DNA of 64,000 nucleotides from Mixophyes australis (Eukaryota > Chordata > Amphibia > Anura > Limnodynastidae): contig JAVHZZ010000005.1 of NCBI GenBank assembly GCA_036250195.1, positions 180,589,448-180,653,447 on the forward strand, in the 5' to 3' direction. This document shows, piece by piece, positions 50,471-62,640 of the stretch (position 1 is its first letter; every line of letters begins with the position of its first letter). The translations under genes were made by a program, and so were the position numbers. A model generated the notes under the pieces. It searched no databases, was not told the origin of the DNA, and saw nothing but the letters and a program-made list of their open reading frames with translations.

Positions 50471-52147
50471 AAATGCTCTTAGAAGTCTAATGTTTATACA
50501 TTTTGTTTTGGATTTCTCTGTTTGTGCTTTTAAGAAGACTTGTTTTGTTTGACTGTACATCACTATTCTACTTTCTCCAATCCTTCAACCTCATCCCCCA
50601 CTACTCTACGTTTTACAGTCTTTAGACTTTGGCTTCATCCATCACTATTCTACACAATATAACATTGTCATGGATTCTGTTAAATATTGTAGTGTTGTAA
50701 ACATTAATAAAAACACATTTAAAAAATAAGTTTCTGGAAGTATATTCCCACATATGGTAAATCAAGCCATATAATAAGGGGGGGGCAGTCTTCAATTGGT
50801 GAGATTAAAGCTCATCTTAGAAGATGTATTAATGAAAAACGGGTATATTCTTGGATAAAACTTTGGATACAGGTCCTTCTATTTAATTTGGATTTTAAAG
50901 GGAACTATGAGCAAAGATAACCCCTTGAATGTTTTCAAGTAATCCAGTAAACACATTTCTAAAATTATTCTACAGCTTGTAACGTGTAAAGTGTATCTAA
51001 TATGAGACTATGCTCACTAATAAGTGTCATAAGAAATAGCACATATAAATGGTGTATGTGGTTTGTTTGTTTTACTTTTTCCCCATGTTTTAACATCCTA
51101 ATAATATATTTTTTTTCTTTCACTTTTTAATACATATCACTAGCATCTAAGCTAATGTTAGATCATGTTAACACAAACTAACACTTATTTTTTCAACTTC
51201 AGTCTGTTAAATATAACTCAAAATAACATTCCATATCTTAATAATAATAAAACGTTTACAAAATTAATCAGGAGGAATTTAAAAAAACCATTAACTGCAT
51301 AAGGAGTAGCTTAGTATAAACTTACTTAGATAAGTGTGTGCTTTAAATAAACATACACACATTAAGGCTACTAGTATAAATGTACTATCATATGAAGTAA
51401 CATGATAAAAAAATAAAAAATGTTGAGAGACCTTGCTCTAACACTCGGGCAGGCTCCAGAGAGTCTCTCTGGGTCTTACAGGACCCTGGGGCTCTCCCTC
51501 CTGTGTGGAGATCCTGGTGACTCCACAGGGTTTTTCAAGACATGTAGAGGAAGAGGGATTTATCGATTGCATAGCATTCTATAACCATTGTGCATGAACA
51601 ATATAACAGCTGAAGCCATCTGTTATGGTTAACTGTAGGAACAAGTGGCTAGCAAGTGTCTTCCTGTCAGATCCAAATATCATGAAATCAAGTAGATCAG
51701 TTGAGCACTAGTAATCTGACAGGACCTGAGCTGGCAGATCAGTAAGCAGAGTTTATCAGCTCAAATTTGGAATAGGCAGCTTAAAATGAAGAGGACCAAG
51801 CCTGCAGCTTTACTTTTCAATCTATATTAGAATAATCCACTTAATCTAATATTACACTTGTTGACGTTCATTTATGTTCTTTATTAATCTATATGGTCAC
51901 TGGGACATCCTACAAGGAGTGATCCAAGTCCCTAAGTTCCATGAGTCCAGGAACAAATATCTCTATGAAATTTCTATATCTAGATATAACTATTAGTAGA
52001 AATCTTTGATACTGTGGTGCGAGAGATGTGCAGAGGTTAAATCTCCTTGTTTTATGGTCATACTTAAATAGACAAGGGGAATTATGGAGACTTGGTGAAG
52101 AAGTATAAATCAGAAAATCAAAAGTGAGAGGTACAACAGCTAACATA

Positions 52148-52151
<4 letters not shown>
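50471..52151. other. No recognised gene
   Basis: AT-rich intronic or intergenic DNA with no supported feature. Confidence 0.5.
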
Positions 52152-52196
<45 letters not shown>

Positions 52197-52210
52197 TTGT
52201 GTGTGTGTGC
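52152..52210. repeat. (GT)n microsatellite, interrupted
   Basis: A GT tract of about 60 bp with two TTT interruptions. Confidence 0.95.
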
Positions 52211-53095
52211 CTGTGCCTGCTGTGCAGTTCTGGCTGGAGAAAAGTATTCTCAGATGTTGAAACTTATAACTAGCAGACAGAGACAAGAGCAGGATTTCTA
52301 GAGGAAGGTTTCCAAATGCTTGCATGGGGAAGTCTCTTTAACAACTATCATAATAGTACTAGTACTGCAGCAATACCTGTTCTCTTATTGCCAGTTCAGC
52401 TTAACATCATTAAAACAATGCTTTATTCTTTGAATAAGGCATTTTTATCCTTAGCAAACTTTACAGGCGGTGAATTGTAACAGTCTCTTTTCCAGACAGA
52501 TCCAACATTCCAAGAACCAGCCACCTGCCAAATATACTTACATGCACAACATGGCATGTAACTATATCTTCTGACTACATTAGTGTAGTGTTTCTCACCT
52601 GGAAGGAAAGAGGATGCAGCCCAGATAGACGTGCAGCTTGTACAATCAGAATACTCGGCAGACGGTGCTCTCATGTCACTCTGACAAGCAGCGCTGGTGT
52701 GAAGGAAGGGAGTTAGGGTCCCGCCACAGCACGAAGGAAGGTGGGTCAGTTGGCTACAATGCATAAGGGTAGTGCTGGATGCAAATTTTAGACATACTTG
52801 CCAACTCTCCCTGAATGTCAGGAAGACTCCTTGAAATAGCGGTGATCTCCCTCACTCCCTGAAAAGTCTGGTGTTCTCCCTGATGCTGAGCCAGTACAAG
52901 ACGTGGTTGGCTTCGTCATCTGTGGCATGATGACACAGTTCAGAAATTGTGTCCTATGTCCACGTATTGATGCCTATGGAGGTGACCATTTTCATGGAGA
53001 CCAAGATTTAATCAAAGACTGACAGTTAAGACAACATGACTTCAGTAATGGAGACAGAAATGTAAAAGACACTTCACTGACGCTTTTCTTTAACG

Positions 53096-53334
53096 CATAG
53101 TTGCCTACTCTCCCGGAATGTCCGGTCCTCGCCCAGCAATAGATAAGTGGCGGGGGGCGGGGTTTGATGACGCAAATATTGCATCATCTTAGCCCCACCC
53201 CTGCTGTAATTTGGCCAGAATTGTGACAATCGTTTAGGGGGCGGGCCAAAATAATGTGATTCATCAAGTCCCGCCCCCGCATGCCCACCTCCCCCGGAAT
53301 CTCCCTGAAGCCAACGAGGAAAAGTTGCCAAGTA
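53096..53334. mobile_element. Non-autonomous DNA element with 'ttgcc...ctcccgg' ends
   Basis: The left part 'atagttgcctactctcccgg' and right part 'ccctgaagccaacgaggaaa' with 'agttgccaagtat' form imperfect inverted termini. The interior is GC-rich (gggcgggg, ccgccccc-like). Related but more diverged pieces are at about 52795-52880 and, inverted, at 5885-5990. No exact TSD was found. Confidence 0.55.
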
Positions 53335-54437
53335 TGATTTTAGGGCCCTTCCACTTTTCTTTTTTAAGTAAATCCTTTGGGAGGCCGGCATCAAGTGTTG
53401 ATGATTCGAACAAAGGCTGGTTTCTGGGTAACTGGAAACCGCTCTAACTGCTCGCCTGACCAGGATTCAGTAATAAATTAACCTGGCCAAATATGTGGGT
53501 TTATCTCTGAAGGGGTGGGGATTTTTGTGACAGGTATTGAATGTATCATGATGAGCTCCACATTGCCTATCATTAGCCACACCTAATCCGTTAGCCGCAA
53601 GGTTTAATGTCTGATTCAGGGCTATTTTAGACAATAGTAGCAGACATGGACACCTGCAGTTTATAAGACAATACTATACTTAATTTCATAAAATAGTTTA
53701 TATATTTTTCAGAATGTTTGAATAATGCATAACTTTGCAAGGTAATCAGTCTTATTCTTATTAGTTTTGTTAAAGCCAGTCACTTACTTAAACCATATTA
53801 GTTTTTTGTTATTTAGATACAGTGTAACTATCATGTCAGTTTACTGTTTACCGCACAGGCCAAAACAGATACTATACCAGGATTGGCATTAGAAAGAGTA
53901 TGACATGTAATGGAAATAACGCATATATAAATGTACTTTGCTTAGAAAATACATCTGATAGTAAATGAGGGTGGTTTAAAGGGAGTATTATATACTAATG
54001 ATGCTGGGCTTTGTTGTAGAGGTTTTCCATTTTTATAGTGTACATCAAACATCACATTGTTTCTAGAAATATAAAGAAACACGTTTTAGCTGCAGAAAAC
54101 CAATATTATTGCTGTCTCAAAAGGCAGTTGCTCTCTTTTCACCGTTATTACATTACTGCACTGCTAACTTCAAAGCCGCTCCATTGATTTTATTTTATGA
54201 TTTGGTAAAATCTGTTCATTCGAGTAGTTTATGTGCCATTGTGGAATACTGCATTCTTGCTGCCTTTTATTTCACTTGATTTGAAGGCACCGTTTCTTGA
54301 CCTAATAAAATAATTTTTAACCCATCTACTGTATTTCTTGAAGCACTGCACAGTAGAGTTGTAATTGCACACTTCTACTTACTTATACAGTACTATAATT
54401 AAGTCTGCTACTTATTTCTGGGGAAAATAAATATTTA

Positions 54438-55480
54438 TACATGGCTATAAAAATTATTCACCCCTTTGGCATTTCTCACAGTTTATTTTCTTACATTGTG
54501 CAATTTTAGTAGATTTATCCAAACTCTTACAACTGATAAACTCAAAATAAACTGTCAAGTAAGGCTCACCCCAGTACTTTTTTTTGTATGTAAGCCACTT
54601 TAATATGACTTTTTCATTGTCCCATTGGCACTTAAATATGCTCCTAGGTTTCATTTATACATTTGCTCCCAAGATTTTTCTATATCTTAATTCTACCATT
54701 AATTCTATTTTGACAAGTTGTTCAGGCTTTGAAGCAGAGAAGCATCCACATAGCATTGCTACCATGTTTCATAGTAGGCTTGTGCCAAACATAGTATGTG
54801 GTTTTGAGTGCAAAAAGGTCAATCTTGGTCTCATCCTCTCTTCCTCCACTTGTGGCTCTCTCATAAACTTTCTACCAAGCTGTAGGCATAGGAGCCAGCT
54901 TTTATGTTTGGATGTACTCACACCCCCCCCTCCCCACCATATGACCTAAAAATACCATACATAGACGTGATTAATGGCAACACAAATATTAGAAGCTCAA
55001 GTACCAACAGAGGTGAAATTTCATGTAAGTTTTATTCAACAATTGCTTTCTTTTTGCAACCCTCCTATTGAGCAAAGTGCCCCAGCTATTGATATCCCAT
55101 GGGCAAGTACTCCCATCTCTACCATTGAAGGCTGTAACTATAGAGTTGGCATAGTTCACTTGGCAGCTACTTAACAAGTGCTGTTCTTACACAGATACTC
55201 GGTTTTGGAGGATTGCCAGTTCTAAACAAATTTACAGCTCTGCCACATTTAGTACATTTATTTATCCTGGAGCTGATAGTGCTCTTGAGAAGTCTTTGAA
55301 ATCTTATATCTTTACCCCGATTGGTGTTTCTCAGTAAAATTTTCTTGGATTTGATTGAATCTACTTTAATCTTCACGATGAAGCACTTGTTTACAAAAGC
55401 ACAAACAAACTGTGATACCTTTCACACAAGTGTATTTATTTCAGGTGGATTAATTAATTATCAGATCTCTGAAGTCTACT
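54438..55480 (-). mobile_element. Tc1-like element remnant, reverse orientation
   Basis: The left end 'ggctataaaaattattcacc' resembles the 'caaaagtattcaccc' terminus of a common vertebrate Tc1-like family. Internal text such as 'aagcatccacatagcattgc', 'gtttcatagtaggcttgtgcc' and 'caatcttggtctcatc' matches the reverse complement of Tc1 transposase coding sequence. Open frames are short and broken; the right end is unclear. Confidence 0.55.
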
Positions 55481-55809
55481 GATTACATCTGATTTATTTA
55501 GCGCTATCTTCACACACACAAAAATCTGATGAATACGTATGTAATTATTTATTTTCTGGGCAGCAGGTTTCTTTCTTTTTTTTTTGCAAATAAATGGAAA
55601 ATAGAAAAGTGATGTATATATTTTATAGCCTATGTGTGTCTGTATATACACATCACTCACAATATACATCAGTGTTTTATATAATATTAAATATTACTGA
55701 TCTTATGTTGATAATTCAATTTAAGTAAAAAATGTATTTGCTTGTCTGGATTGGTAAATAGAGGTTGAACAATGTGTTCAATATATGAATTGAAAACATT
55801 ATAATCAAA

Positions 55810-56095
55810 CAGAGGGGGGGGTCCTAGTACCTGGAAACCCCTCGCCAAGCCTGGGGCACTGTATAATTGAGGTGGCTGAACCCTGCCCCTGCTTCACATG
55901 GCTCTGCTCGAAAAGAGAGAGCTGCATGCACCTAACAGTAGTGCACCCAGCATTGCCCCTGTATATTATGAAGATAGGGAGAGTAGCCAAGCAGTCTCTA
56001 AAATTATAGCCACGCCCCCATGCATGCTGGTCACGCCCACTGGCGGCATGGTGAGGAAACCCCCCTCTGCAAATCCTGCGTTTGCCCCTGCATTT
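55810..56095. repeat. GC-richer dispersed repeat fragment
   Basis: Contains C/G runs and text such as 'gccacgcccccatgc', 'ctggtcacgcccactgg' and 'gcaaatcctgcgtttgcccc' in contrast to its AT-rich flanks. Likely a repeat; class unknown. Confidence 0.4.
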
Positions 56096-56289
56096 ATAAG
56101 ACTAATAGTACTAAAATACATTTTTAGCTTTATATTTAAAGACCCAGTCTATTAGACAAATTATCACCGGTATTATCTTTAAAGATGTATATGCATAATT
56201 TATACCCTCACCCACATATCACCATAACTGGAAGACTTGCATACCATATTCTCAGTTTATTTGGTTAAGACAAAACTACAGTACAAATA

Positions 56290-56617
56290 CAGCACAGTGA
56301 CCTAGTGGTTAGCACTTCTGCCTCACGGCACTGGGGTCATGAGTTCCATTCCCGACCATGGCCTTATCTGTGCGGAGTTTGTATGTTCTCCCTGTGTTTG
56401 CGTGGGTTTCCTCTGGGTGCTCTGGTTTCCTCCCACACTCCAAAAACATACTGGTAGGTTAATTGGCTGCTATCAAAAATTGACCCTAGTCTGTGTGTGT
56501 GTCTGTCTGTGTGTCTATATTAGGGAATTTAGACTGTAAGCTCCAATGGGGCAGGGACTGATGTGAATGAGTTCTCTGTACAGCGCTGTGGCGCTATATA
56601 AATAAATGATAATGATG
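56290..56617 (+). mobile_element. tRNA-derived SINE with 10-bp TSD
   Basis: The head carries A-box (tagtggttagcacttctgcc) and B-box (gagttccattccc) regions of RNA polymerase III type. The body reads 'gagtttgtatgttctccctg' and the tail ends 'gcgctatataaataaatgat'. An exact 10-bp direct repeat AGTACAAATA (56280-56289 and 56618-56627) marks the insertion. The older copy at 14663 and the tail at 18112 are the same family. Confidence 0.92.
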
Positions 56618-56627
56618 AGTACAAATA

Positions 56628-57880
56628 ACTGTTCAAACAATCAAATAGCCTAATAAAGAATTTTGAAGAAAGAGTTTATGTGGAAAGTGTGATTTAGAAA
56701 GCCCTTAGCACAGATAAGTCTACTTCGAAACAAAGAATAAACCAGCCTCTGTAAATATTGTTTTGCATTCTATCTATCAGCATCTGGCCCTTTATTACAA
56801 GTTATAACAGTACAAAAAGAAAAATAGTCCATTTTATACAGGCATTGGGAAATTCATATAAGGATTCCCTATTAGGCTAGGCCTTGTTCACATTGCACTT
56901 TGTAAACTTGCGAATAAGCCACCTACCTCTTTCAGCATAGATAACTACCTGTAATTTGCACCCCATTAGAAGCATTATTAATTGCATTTATACCCTTATT
57001 GTTATTGTTTTGGATAAATTGTCTGTCTTTAGTGGGGTCATTATTTATTATGCTGTAGCTGTCAGCTATGTTTGGAGAACAAAGAGACATCTTGAAATCA
57101 AAATACAAGACCATATTAGAAATGTTAAAAATGGTTTATTGATGTATAGTGCTTCTACCTTTTTTTTCTCACAAACACAATAAATATCTGGAATGCTTTA
57201 ACTTTACAGATATTGAGTATGTAAAAATAGGTCCAAGAGATGGTAATAGAGTGCTACGAAAATATTAGATTTACCATTTAAACACTTAAAATCCATTAGA
57301 TCTAAATAAAGATACAAACATAGTTCCATCTTTAGGCCCATAATTGAATTACATTATACAGGCGGCGGGTATAAAAGCGCCCTTTGCCCCTTTATAATCG
57401 GCAATCTCACTCTGGCCATTGTAAGTTACGTCATTCGCAGTGGAGACATTTTATAGAGTCGCAATTTACATGTGCCATGAATGAAGCGTTTGCAGAATGT
57501 TGTATGTTGGTTATATGGTAAGTTTCTATTTCCTTCTTGTCGCTTTTATACTAATCTGAATTTTTACGTTGGTGTAAGTTTTGTCGGCATTATTGTAGCC
57601 AAAATAATGACTATCACCGTCGTAGTATACTGTCTGTCTGTATTATTTGCTGCATGTAAATGAGATCCCAGGGGTCCTGCAGAGGTGAATGGAGTTATTG
57701 TCTCCAATGATCTCTCAGCCTCATACTCTAACTGGACACTAGCAGGTAAGAGCAAGTTCCTGTGGCCCCTCGTGTAAATTCAATATAACTGAGACTTCAA
57801 AACAATGTCTTATCAAATCTTCCTAATTTAGAGTTACCATGTTTGGGAGCTGAGAGCTGTTGCAAGTGATGGGGATATCT
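56628..57880. other. No recognised gene; possible receptor traces at the right edge
   Basis: Mostly AT-rich. Near 57745-57800 the + strand has short in-order matches to a D1 receptor TM7 (TTCCTGTGG, then AAC-TGA-GACTTC where N-A-D-F is expected). These are too short to call alone; see the inverted repeat at 57881. Confidence 0.35.
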
Positions 57881-58400
57881 TTCTGAAATTTGGTGACTTG
57901 TAGAGGGGTGGTAGTCTTCATATCTAAGCAAAGAAACCCGACACTGCATACCCAGACACGATAACACCGGTGGTGTGTTCCCCGACAGACTCTTGACAGT
58001 GACTGTGATTGTAATACACACTTCAAAGGATTCCGATGCATGAACATATTGGGCACTTAGAATGATGTATTTTTCATTGGCGACTGTATTTATCTTGCTG
58101 TTAAGTTGTTAATTTAAGAAGGTGCCGGCTTGACAATGTGCTTTACAAAGGCTTGCAAATTGTAGAGCCGGCTCCTCCTTAAGTTAACACTTTAACAGCA
58201 ACATTAATCCAGTTGCTCATCAAAGAGACGTCATTCTAGACGCCCGGCATGTTCATTCATCGAATCCTTTAAAGTGTGTATTACAAGCAGTTGGGGAACA
58301 CATCATCGGTGTGATCGTGTTGGGGTATATGGTGCCAGGTTTCTCTGCATCGGATTAAGGTAACTAACCCTTGTAGAGAGGACACCAATTCATTGCTGAA
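57881..58400. repeat. ~245-bp inverted repeat carrying receptor tail sequence
   Basis: The left arm (57881-58129) and right arm (58167-58400) are imperfect reverse complements around a 37-bp spacer; both arms end in GCCGGC at the spacer. The right arm, read on the - strand, is the C-terminal tail and downstream region of the dopamine receptor pseudogene. The left arm, read on the + strand, has a similar tail: ETRHCIPRHDNTGGVFPDRL against ETWHHIPQHDHTDDVFPNCL on the - strand. This indicates either a local inverted duplication of the receptor 3' end or two tail-to-tail receptor copies of which one is nearly gone. Confidence 0.82.
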
Positions 58401-58998
58401 GTTCGCAGATTCTTTGTTTGTACTATAGAACAACATTTATTGCATCCCAGTATTGTAGTGAAAGCGGTTCAACAATCTGCATTAAACATATAAATTACAT
58501 GGTTTAGGGATGAGTTAGTCCACACAAATATGCCAAAGGTGGTCTCACTAACACATGGGGGCTCTTGGTCATATTATCTTTGAAGTTAAATGTGACAGAA
58601 AGACACCATGCAGTTTAAAACAAAGGCATCCAGCAGAGCACAAAAACCCTCTTGATGATGGACAAGGTTTTCAGGATATTGGTCTCCTTCCTGAAGAATG
58701 TCTTCAAGGAGTTTACATGAGGACAATCCGGTGGCAACTCTGAGCATGCTATTTCAAGAGATAGATATTCAATATATCCTGGTATATGTCCCGATCATGA
58801 TAACAAACCGTATGTAGAAGCTAATGAGAGAAGATGATATGGTATGTGTCTGGTTTAAGTTGGAACCACAGGTGTGTGGCATTTTTCGCTCCATCGGTCT
58901 CCTGGGATCTATGCAAGCAAAACTGCACAGATACACCGATCATGATGAATGCTGTCCTCTGCGTTCCTTTCATACCTGAAAGGACTGAGGTAGCCAAG

Positions 58999-59356
58999 TG
59001 TCAGGATTCCTATTATGAATACTATGTCAGAAGTTGGTAAATCCTCAATGCCAAGGAATGAGCAGGAGCAAGGTCAAAACGAAGTTGGTCTAGGTCACAA
59101 GAGGAGGTGCAAAACAGGGACTAGCAAGGAGTCAATACCAGGAAGCAGGTCAGGATTAGGTTACAAGAATGCACATCAAAACCAGCAGCAGCAATGGCAA
59201 TTGATGAACTGGCTCAGATTGCAGGGAAAGTCTCTTAAAGGCCAACCACAGGTGATTAGGATCAACGTTCAATGATGAGGATTTAACCCCTTGCAAGCAG
59301 GATCTGCAGAAGGCAAAGCAACATCTACAGAGTGTAGCCAGAGGCAGATCTTGACA
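58999..59356. mobile_element. 358-bp solo LTR inserted in the receptor
   Basis: It begins TGTCAGGATTCC and ends GATCTTGACA. A 5-bp direct repeat CCAAG lies at 58994-58998 and 59357-59361; the last G of the right copy is now also the first base of the Harbinger element. No internal retroelement sequence remains. It shares the TGTCAGGATT start with the LTR at 31457 but not its length. Orientation was not determined. Confidence 0.8.
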
Positions 59357-59546
59357 CCAAGGGCTAGATTTACTATCAGGCGTGATGCATGGCAGCTTCA
59401 AGCCGGCGGCTTTGAATAGAACATGGCGCTTTTGCTTTAAATGACGGCGCTTTTGTGTAAAGGCGGTTTTTTTGAAAAGTACACCTGTCTCCTGGCTTGT
59501 TACTATTGGCTATTTTCAAACTCAGGAGATTTGACATCACAAGCCC

Positions 59547-59554
59547 TATATAAA
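59547..59554 (+). promoter_or_regulatory. TATA box of the Harbinger Myb-like gene
   Basis: TATATAAA about 330 bp upstream of the ATG at 59882. It is the only TATA-like site between the left terminal repeat and the coding region. The role is inferred. Confidence 0.5.
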
Positions 59555-60420
59555 CCACTGGCCTGACGCTTTTTTCTCTGATAGGGTTTAGAGGAGTTTT
59601 GTGAGAGGAGTTTGGAGGATAGTGGTTTGCTGAGAGTTGGTGAGAGTTGGAGATTGGTGGAGCGATATCTGATTGAAGTGTGAGTAGTCCTGTGGTTTTT
59701 TCCTGTTTTGTACATTTATTTTCTCATTTATTTTCTGTCTTGTATTTTTTGTATTTGACTTGTCCTTTGTCTGTGTTACTTGTGTGTGACTGTGTGGAGA
59801 GTGTGTCTGTAGGTAGTGTAGTTTGTTCTTTGTGTTTGTAAGTCCTTCAGTGTTTTGTGTTTTTCTGTCTTCTGGGTAAAAATGTCCAGAGATAGGAGGG
59901 TTGAACAGGCTGAGGAGAGGGAGATGGAGGTTGAGGGGTCAGAGGAGGGAGAGGGAGAGGTTGAGGAGACAGGACAGGGCAGGAAGACAAAGACAGGGAG
60001 GAATGTGCGCTTCTCACATGATGAGAATTGTGTTTGTTGGTGCACAACATCATTCCCTGCTACGAGGTCATCCTAGGGAACCTGGCAGCCCGGACTCCTC
60101 TAAGGCGGCGTCACCAACTGTGGGGGAGAATCTGTGAGGCCGTGAACGCGGTGGGCCCACTGAAGCGGACAGTGGCGCACTGCCGCAAGCGCCTCTCTGA
60201 TATTAAGAGGAGGCTTAAAGAGAAGATGGCCCAGGAAAGGAGGTCTACAAGGCGCACGGGTGGTGGCCCCCCACTTTGTATGGAGTACACCACGTACGAG
60301 GAGGAGCTGCGCCAGATAATGCCGGCTGAAATTGTAGAGGGCATAAATATGCAGGACACAGATTCGCCCTCTTTTGGCCAAATAGTTGGTGAGTGATTTG
60401 GGTTTTTTTCCCTAAAAGTT

Positions 60421-60504
60421 TTTTTAAGCTGCTTTTCTCTTTTTAAAACTGCTTTTCTCTTTTTAAAACTGCTTTTCTCTTTTTAAAACTGCTTTTTTCT
60501 TTGC
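60421..60504 (+). repeat. 20-bp tandem repeat in the Myb gene intron 1
   Basis: Three exact units of GCTTTTCTCTTTTTAAAACT start at 60431, 60451 and 60471, with partial units on both sides. Confidence 0.95.
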
Positions 60505-60894
60505 AAACGTTTTTTTTTATTTGTTTTGCATTTTTTTTTAGTTTTTCAAAGTGTATTTTTGACTGTAATAGTTTGTAAAGGGGTTTTTTTTCTCATACCA
60601 AAGGAAAAAAAAATTGCAAACACATTTTTTCAATAAACAGTATATTTGGGAATTGTTTTTTTCTGGAAATACATTGTATGCTTTTTCTAATACATCCAGA
60701 TTCGCCAGGACCGCACGTAACTCCCAGTCCGAGGTCTACACCTCCACCTTCAATGAGAGATTCAGGCTCTGAAGAGCAAGCAGGTGCGTGGTCTCTGTTT
60801 GGGGAAGAAATAATGGAGTTAGATGTTTTTCTGTGCAAATGTTGGTGTTCAAGTTATATTTAATGATTTTTATATGCTTTCCAATGAGAACATA

Positions 60895-61067
60895 GGGCTA
60901 GATTTACTAAACTGCGTGTTTGAAAACCTTGAGATGTTGCCTATAGCAACCTATCAGATTTTTTTTAATTTTTTTTCAACCATTCAGCAAAATGTCAGCT
61001 AAAATCTGATTGTTTGCTATAGGCAACATCTCCACATTTTCAAACACGCAGTTTAGTCTATATCCCC
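60895..61067. mobile_element. MITE nested in the Harbinger element
   Basis: Its left end GGGCTAGATTTACTAAACTG shares the first 15 bases with the host Harbinger terminus. The two arms ('actgcgtgtttgaaaa' against 'ttttcaaacacgcagt' and 'gatgttgcctatagcaa' against 'ttgctataggcaacatc') are long inverted repeats. No clear 3-bp duplication was found. Confidence 0.75.
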
Positions 61068-62375
61068 TCATGTACTACACAGAGGGAGACCTAAAATAGT
61101 ATTCCTTACCCCAAAGCATGGTCTTGCAGCATTTTGATACAAACACCCTCAATGTTAGCATAATTTTTTTTTTTCCTTTTTTAACCCATCACTGTAACGC
61201 ATAGGCAAAATGTGATTTTAATCCTAAAACATATGAGTAGCATCCTTCATCAGGTCGCAGAGGACAACTAATCTTGAAGGTAGACATTGGTAACCATTCT
61301 TTAGTTGTTAAATGTTTTTTTTTTTGGGTACATTGACCAGAATGCAATTTACAAACATGTTATTTCCGATATACTTACCTTTGTTATTTCACCACAGGAA
61401 CCTCAGCATCGATGCAAGGCCAGCGCCAGTCTGAACAGATGTCACCTACTGATGACCCACAAGGAGACACAGTCATCACTTTACAGATGGTTGATGTCCC
61501 CGTGTCTATGCGCCAGGAACAAGCACCTGGCCCTGCGGAACAGGCATTCGAGCAACAACCTGCAGCTCCTCAGATGGATACAGGGCGAGAAATGGTCCAA
61601 TCCATTGCTAATTTCCAGTTGCAGCAGTGTCAATTTATGGACAGCCAAACTCGGCACATGTCCCAAATCGCGGCCCAGTTAAGGCGGATACACCGCTCCA
61701 CTAGCCAAATCCCTGCTACAATAAACCGGCTGGCAAGCGCTTTGAAGCAAATGAACGTGCAGCTGGCCCAAATGTCTGGGGCTGTGGACGCCATCCTCCG
61801 TTCGCGAGGGGAATGCAAATGTTATCCGGCTGGCAGGCCAACTCCAGCAGGAACTCATTGCCCGCTTGCCGACACCTTTTTCATCGGCCTCCACCAGTAC
61901 TGCTAGTACGCCGAGCAGATCGGCACATAGCACTCCTACAAGGAGAGGTGCTCGCACCAGGGGTGGGCGAGGGAGGGTAGAGAGTGGGGCTAAACACAGT
62001 GATATGCCAGCGAAAAGGCGGCGCTAGGGCAAAAAGTGTATTATTGGGGAATGTTTTGTTATGTATGTGTAAGCGTTATACTTTTTCTTTTATTATATTG
62101 TAATGCAATAAATGCAGTTATATTTCATTGGTATCAGTCTTTCTTTTCTGCACATTAAACAAAAGTATACTGTTTTCTTTAAAACGATGCACTAATTTCA
62201 CGTACACATTGACCTCTGACTGTCACTTTCCAGGGATTTTAACAATTACAACATTCAGAGTACACACTATCCTCTGTTTAAAGGGTCCAATTTTATTAAA
62301 AAATTCCATAAAAAAAACCATTGCACTGACATAAAAACAAAAACCAATATATGTTTTTATAGTATGCACTTACAT

Positions 62376-62640
62376 TTAAAGTAGTTTGTAATGAGACGGT
62401 CTCAAACCTGTCCCCCTCTGTGCTCTGCACATCACCAAATGGGACACGGCCCCTACTTGTTCACTGTGTACTGCAATAATCGGTGGGGTAAGTTGATGTA
62501 AAGCTAGATTATGTATCAGACAGCAAGCCAGGATAATATCAGACACCTTAACAGGTGCATACATAAGCACCCCACCAAATATATCTAGGAACCTGGTTTA
62601 CATGAGTACAAACATTGGTACTACGTCCACATCAGCCAAA
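62376..62640 (-). pseudogene. Harbinger transposase C-terminal remnant
   Basis: The - strand reads IFGGVLMYAPVKVSDIILAC, then CLIHNLALHQLTPP. This matches the C-terminal end of PIF/Harbinger (HARBI1-type) transposases, where the pattern KxxxIIxACCxLHNLA follows the last catalytic residue. The DDE core that should lie at higher coordinates is missing: only ~500 bp remain before the right terminal repeat. The gene is converging with the Myb-like gene, the usual Harbinger arrangement. Confidence 0.75.

Larger units (their letters stand above)
59882..62027 (+). pseudogene. Harbinger Myb/SANT-like DNA-binding protein gene, three exons
   Basis: Harbinger elements encode a Myb-like protein that helps the transposase bind DNA and enter the nucleus. 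Exon 1 (59882-60388) has an acidic N-terminus, then NVRFSHDEN and, after a frameshift near 60030, VHNIIPCYEVILGN...RRHQLWGRICEAVNAV...RTVAHCRKRLSDIKRRLKEKM, a trihelix/Myb-like domain. The donor is gtgagt. Exon 2 (60700-60783) is Ser/Pro-rich, between 'acatccag' and 'gtgcgt'. Exon 3 (61398-62027) follows 'caccacag' and carries a Gln-rich and coiled-coil-like stretch (RHMSQIAAQLRRIHRSTSQI), a one-base frameshift near 61810, then NANVIRLAGQLQQELIARLP and a basic end (MPAKRRR, stop). The splice phases agree across all three exons. Two frameshifts make it non-functional. Confidence 0.8.

Noticed and set aside
57481..57663. A small hydrophobic open frame as a transmembrane protein
   Set aside because: No homology recognised; it is short and lies in AT-rich DNA where such frames arise by chance.
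59901..60137. Overlapping Arg-rich frame near the Harbinger gene
   Set aside because: It is a shadow frame of the acidic N-terminus of the Myb-like protein.
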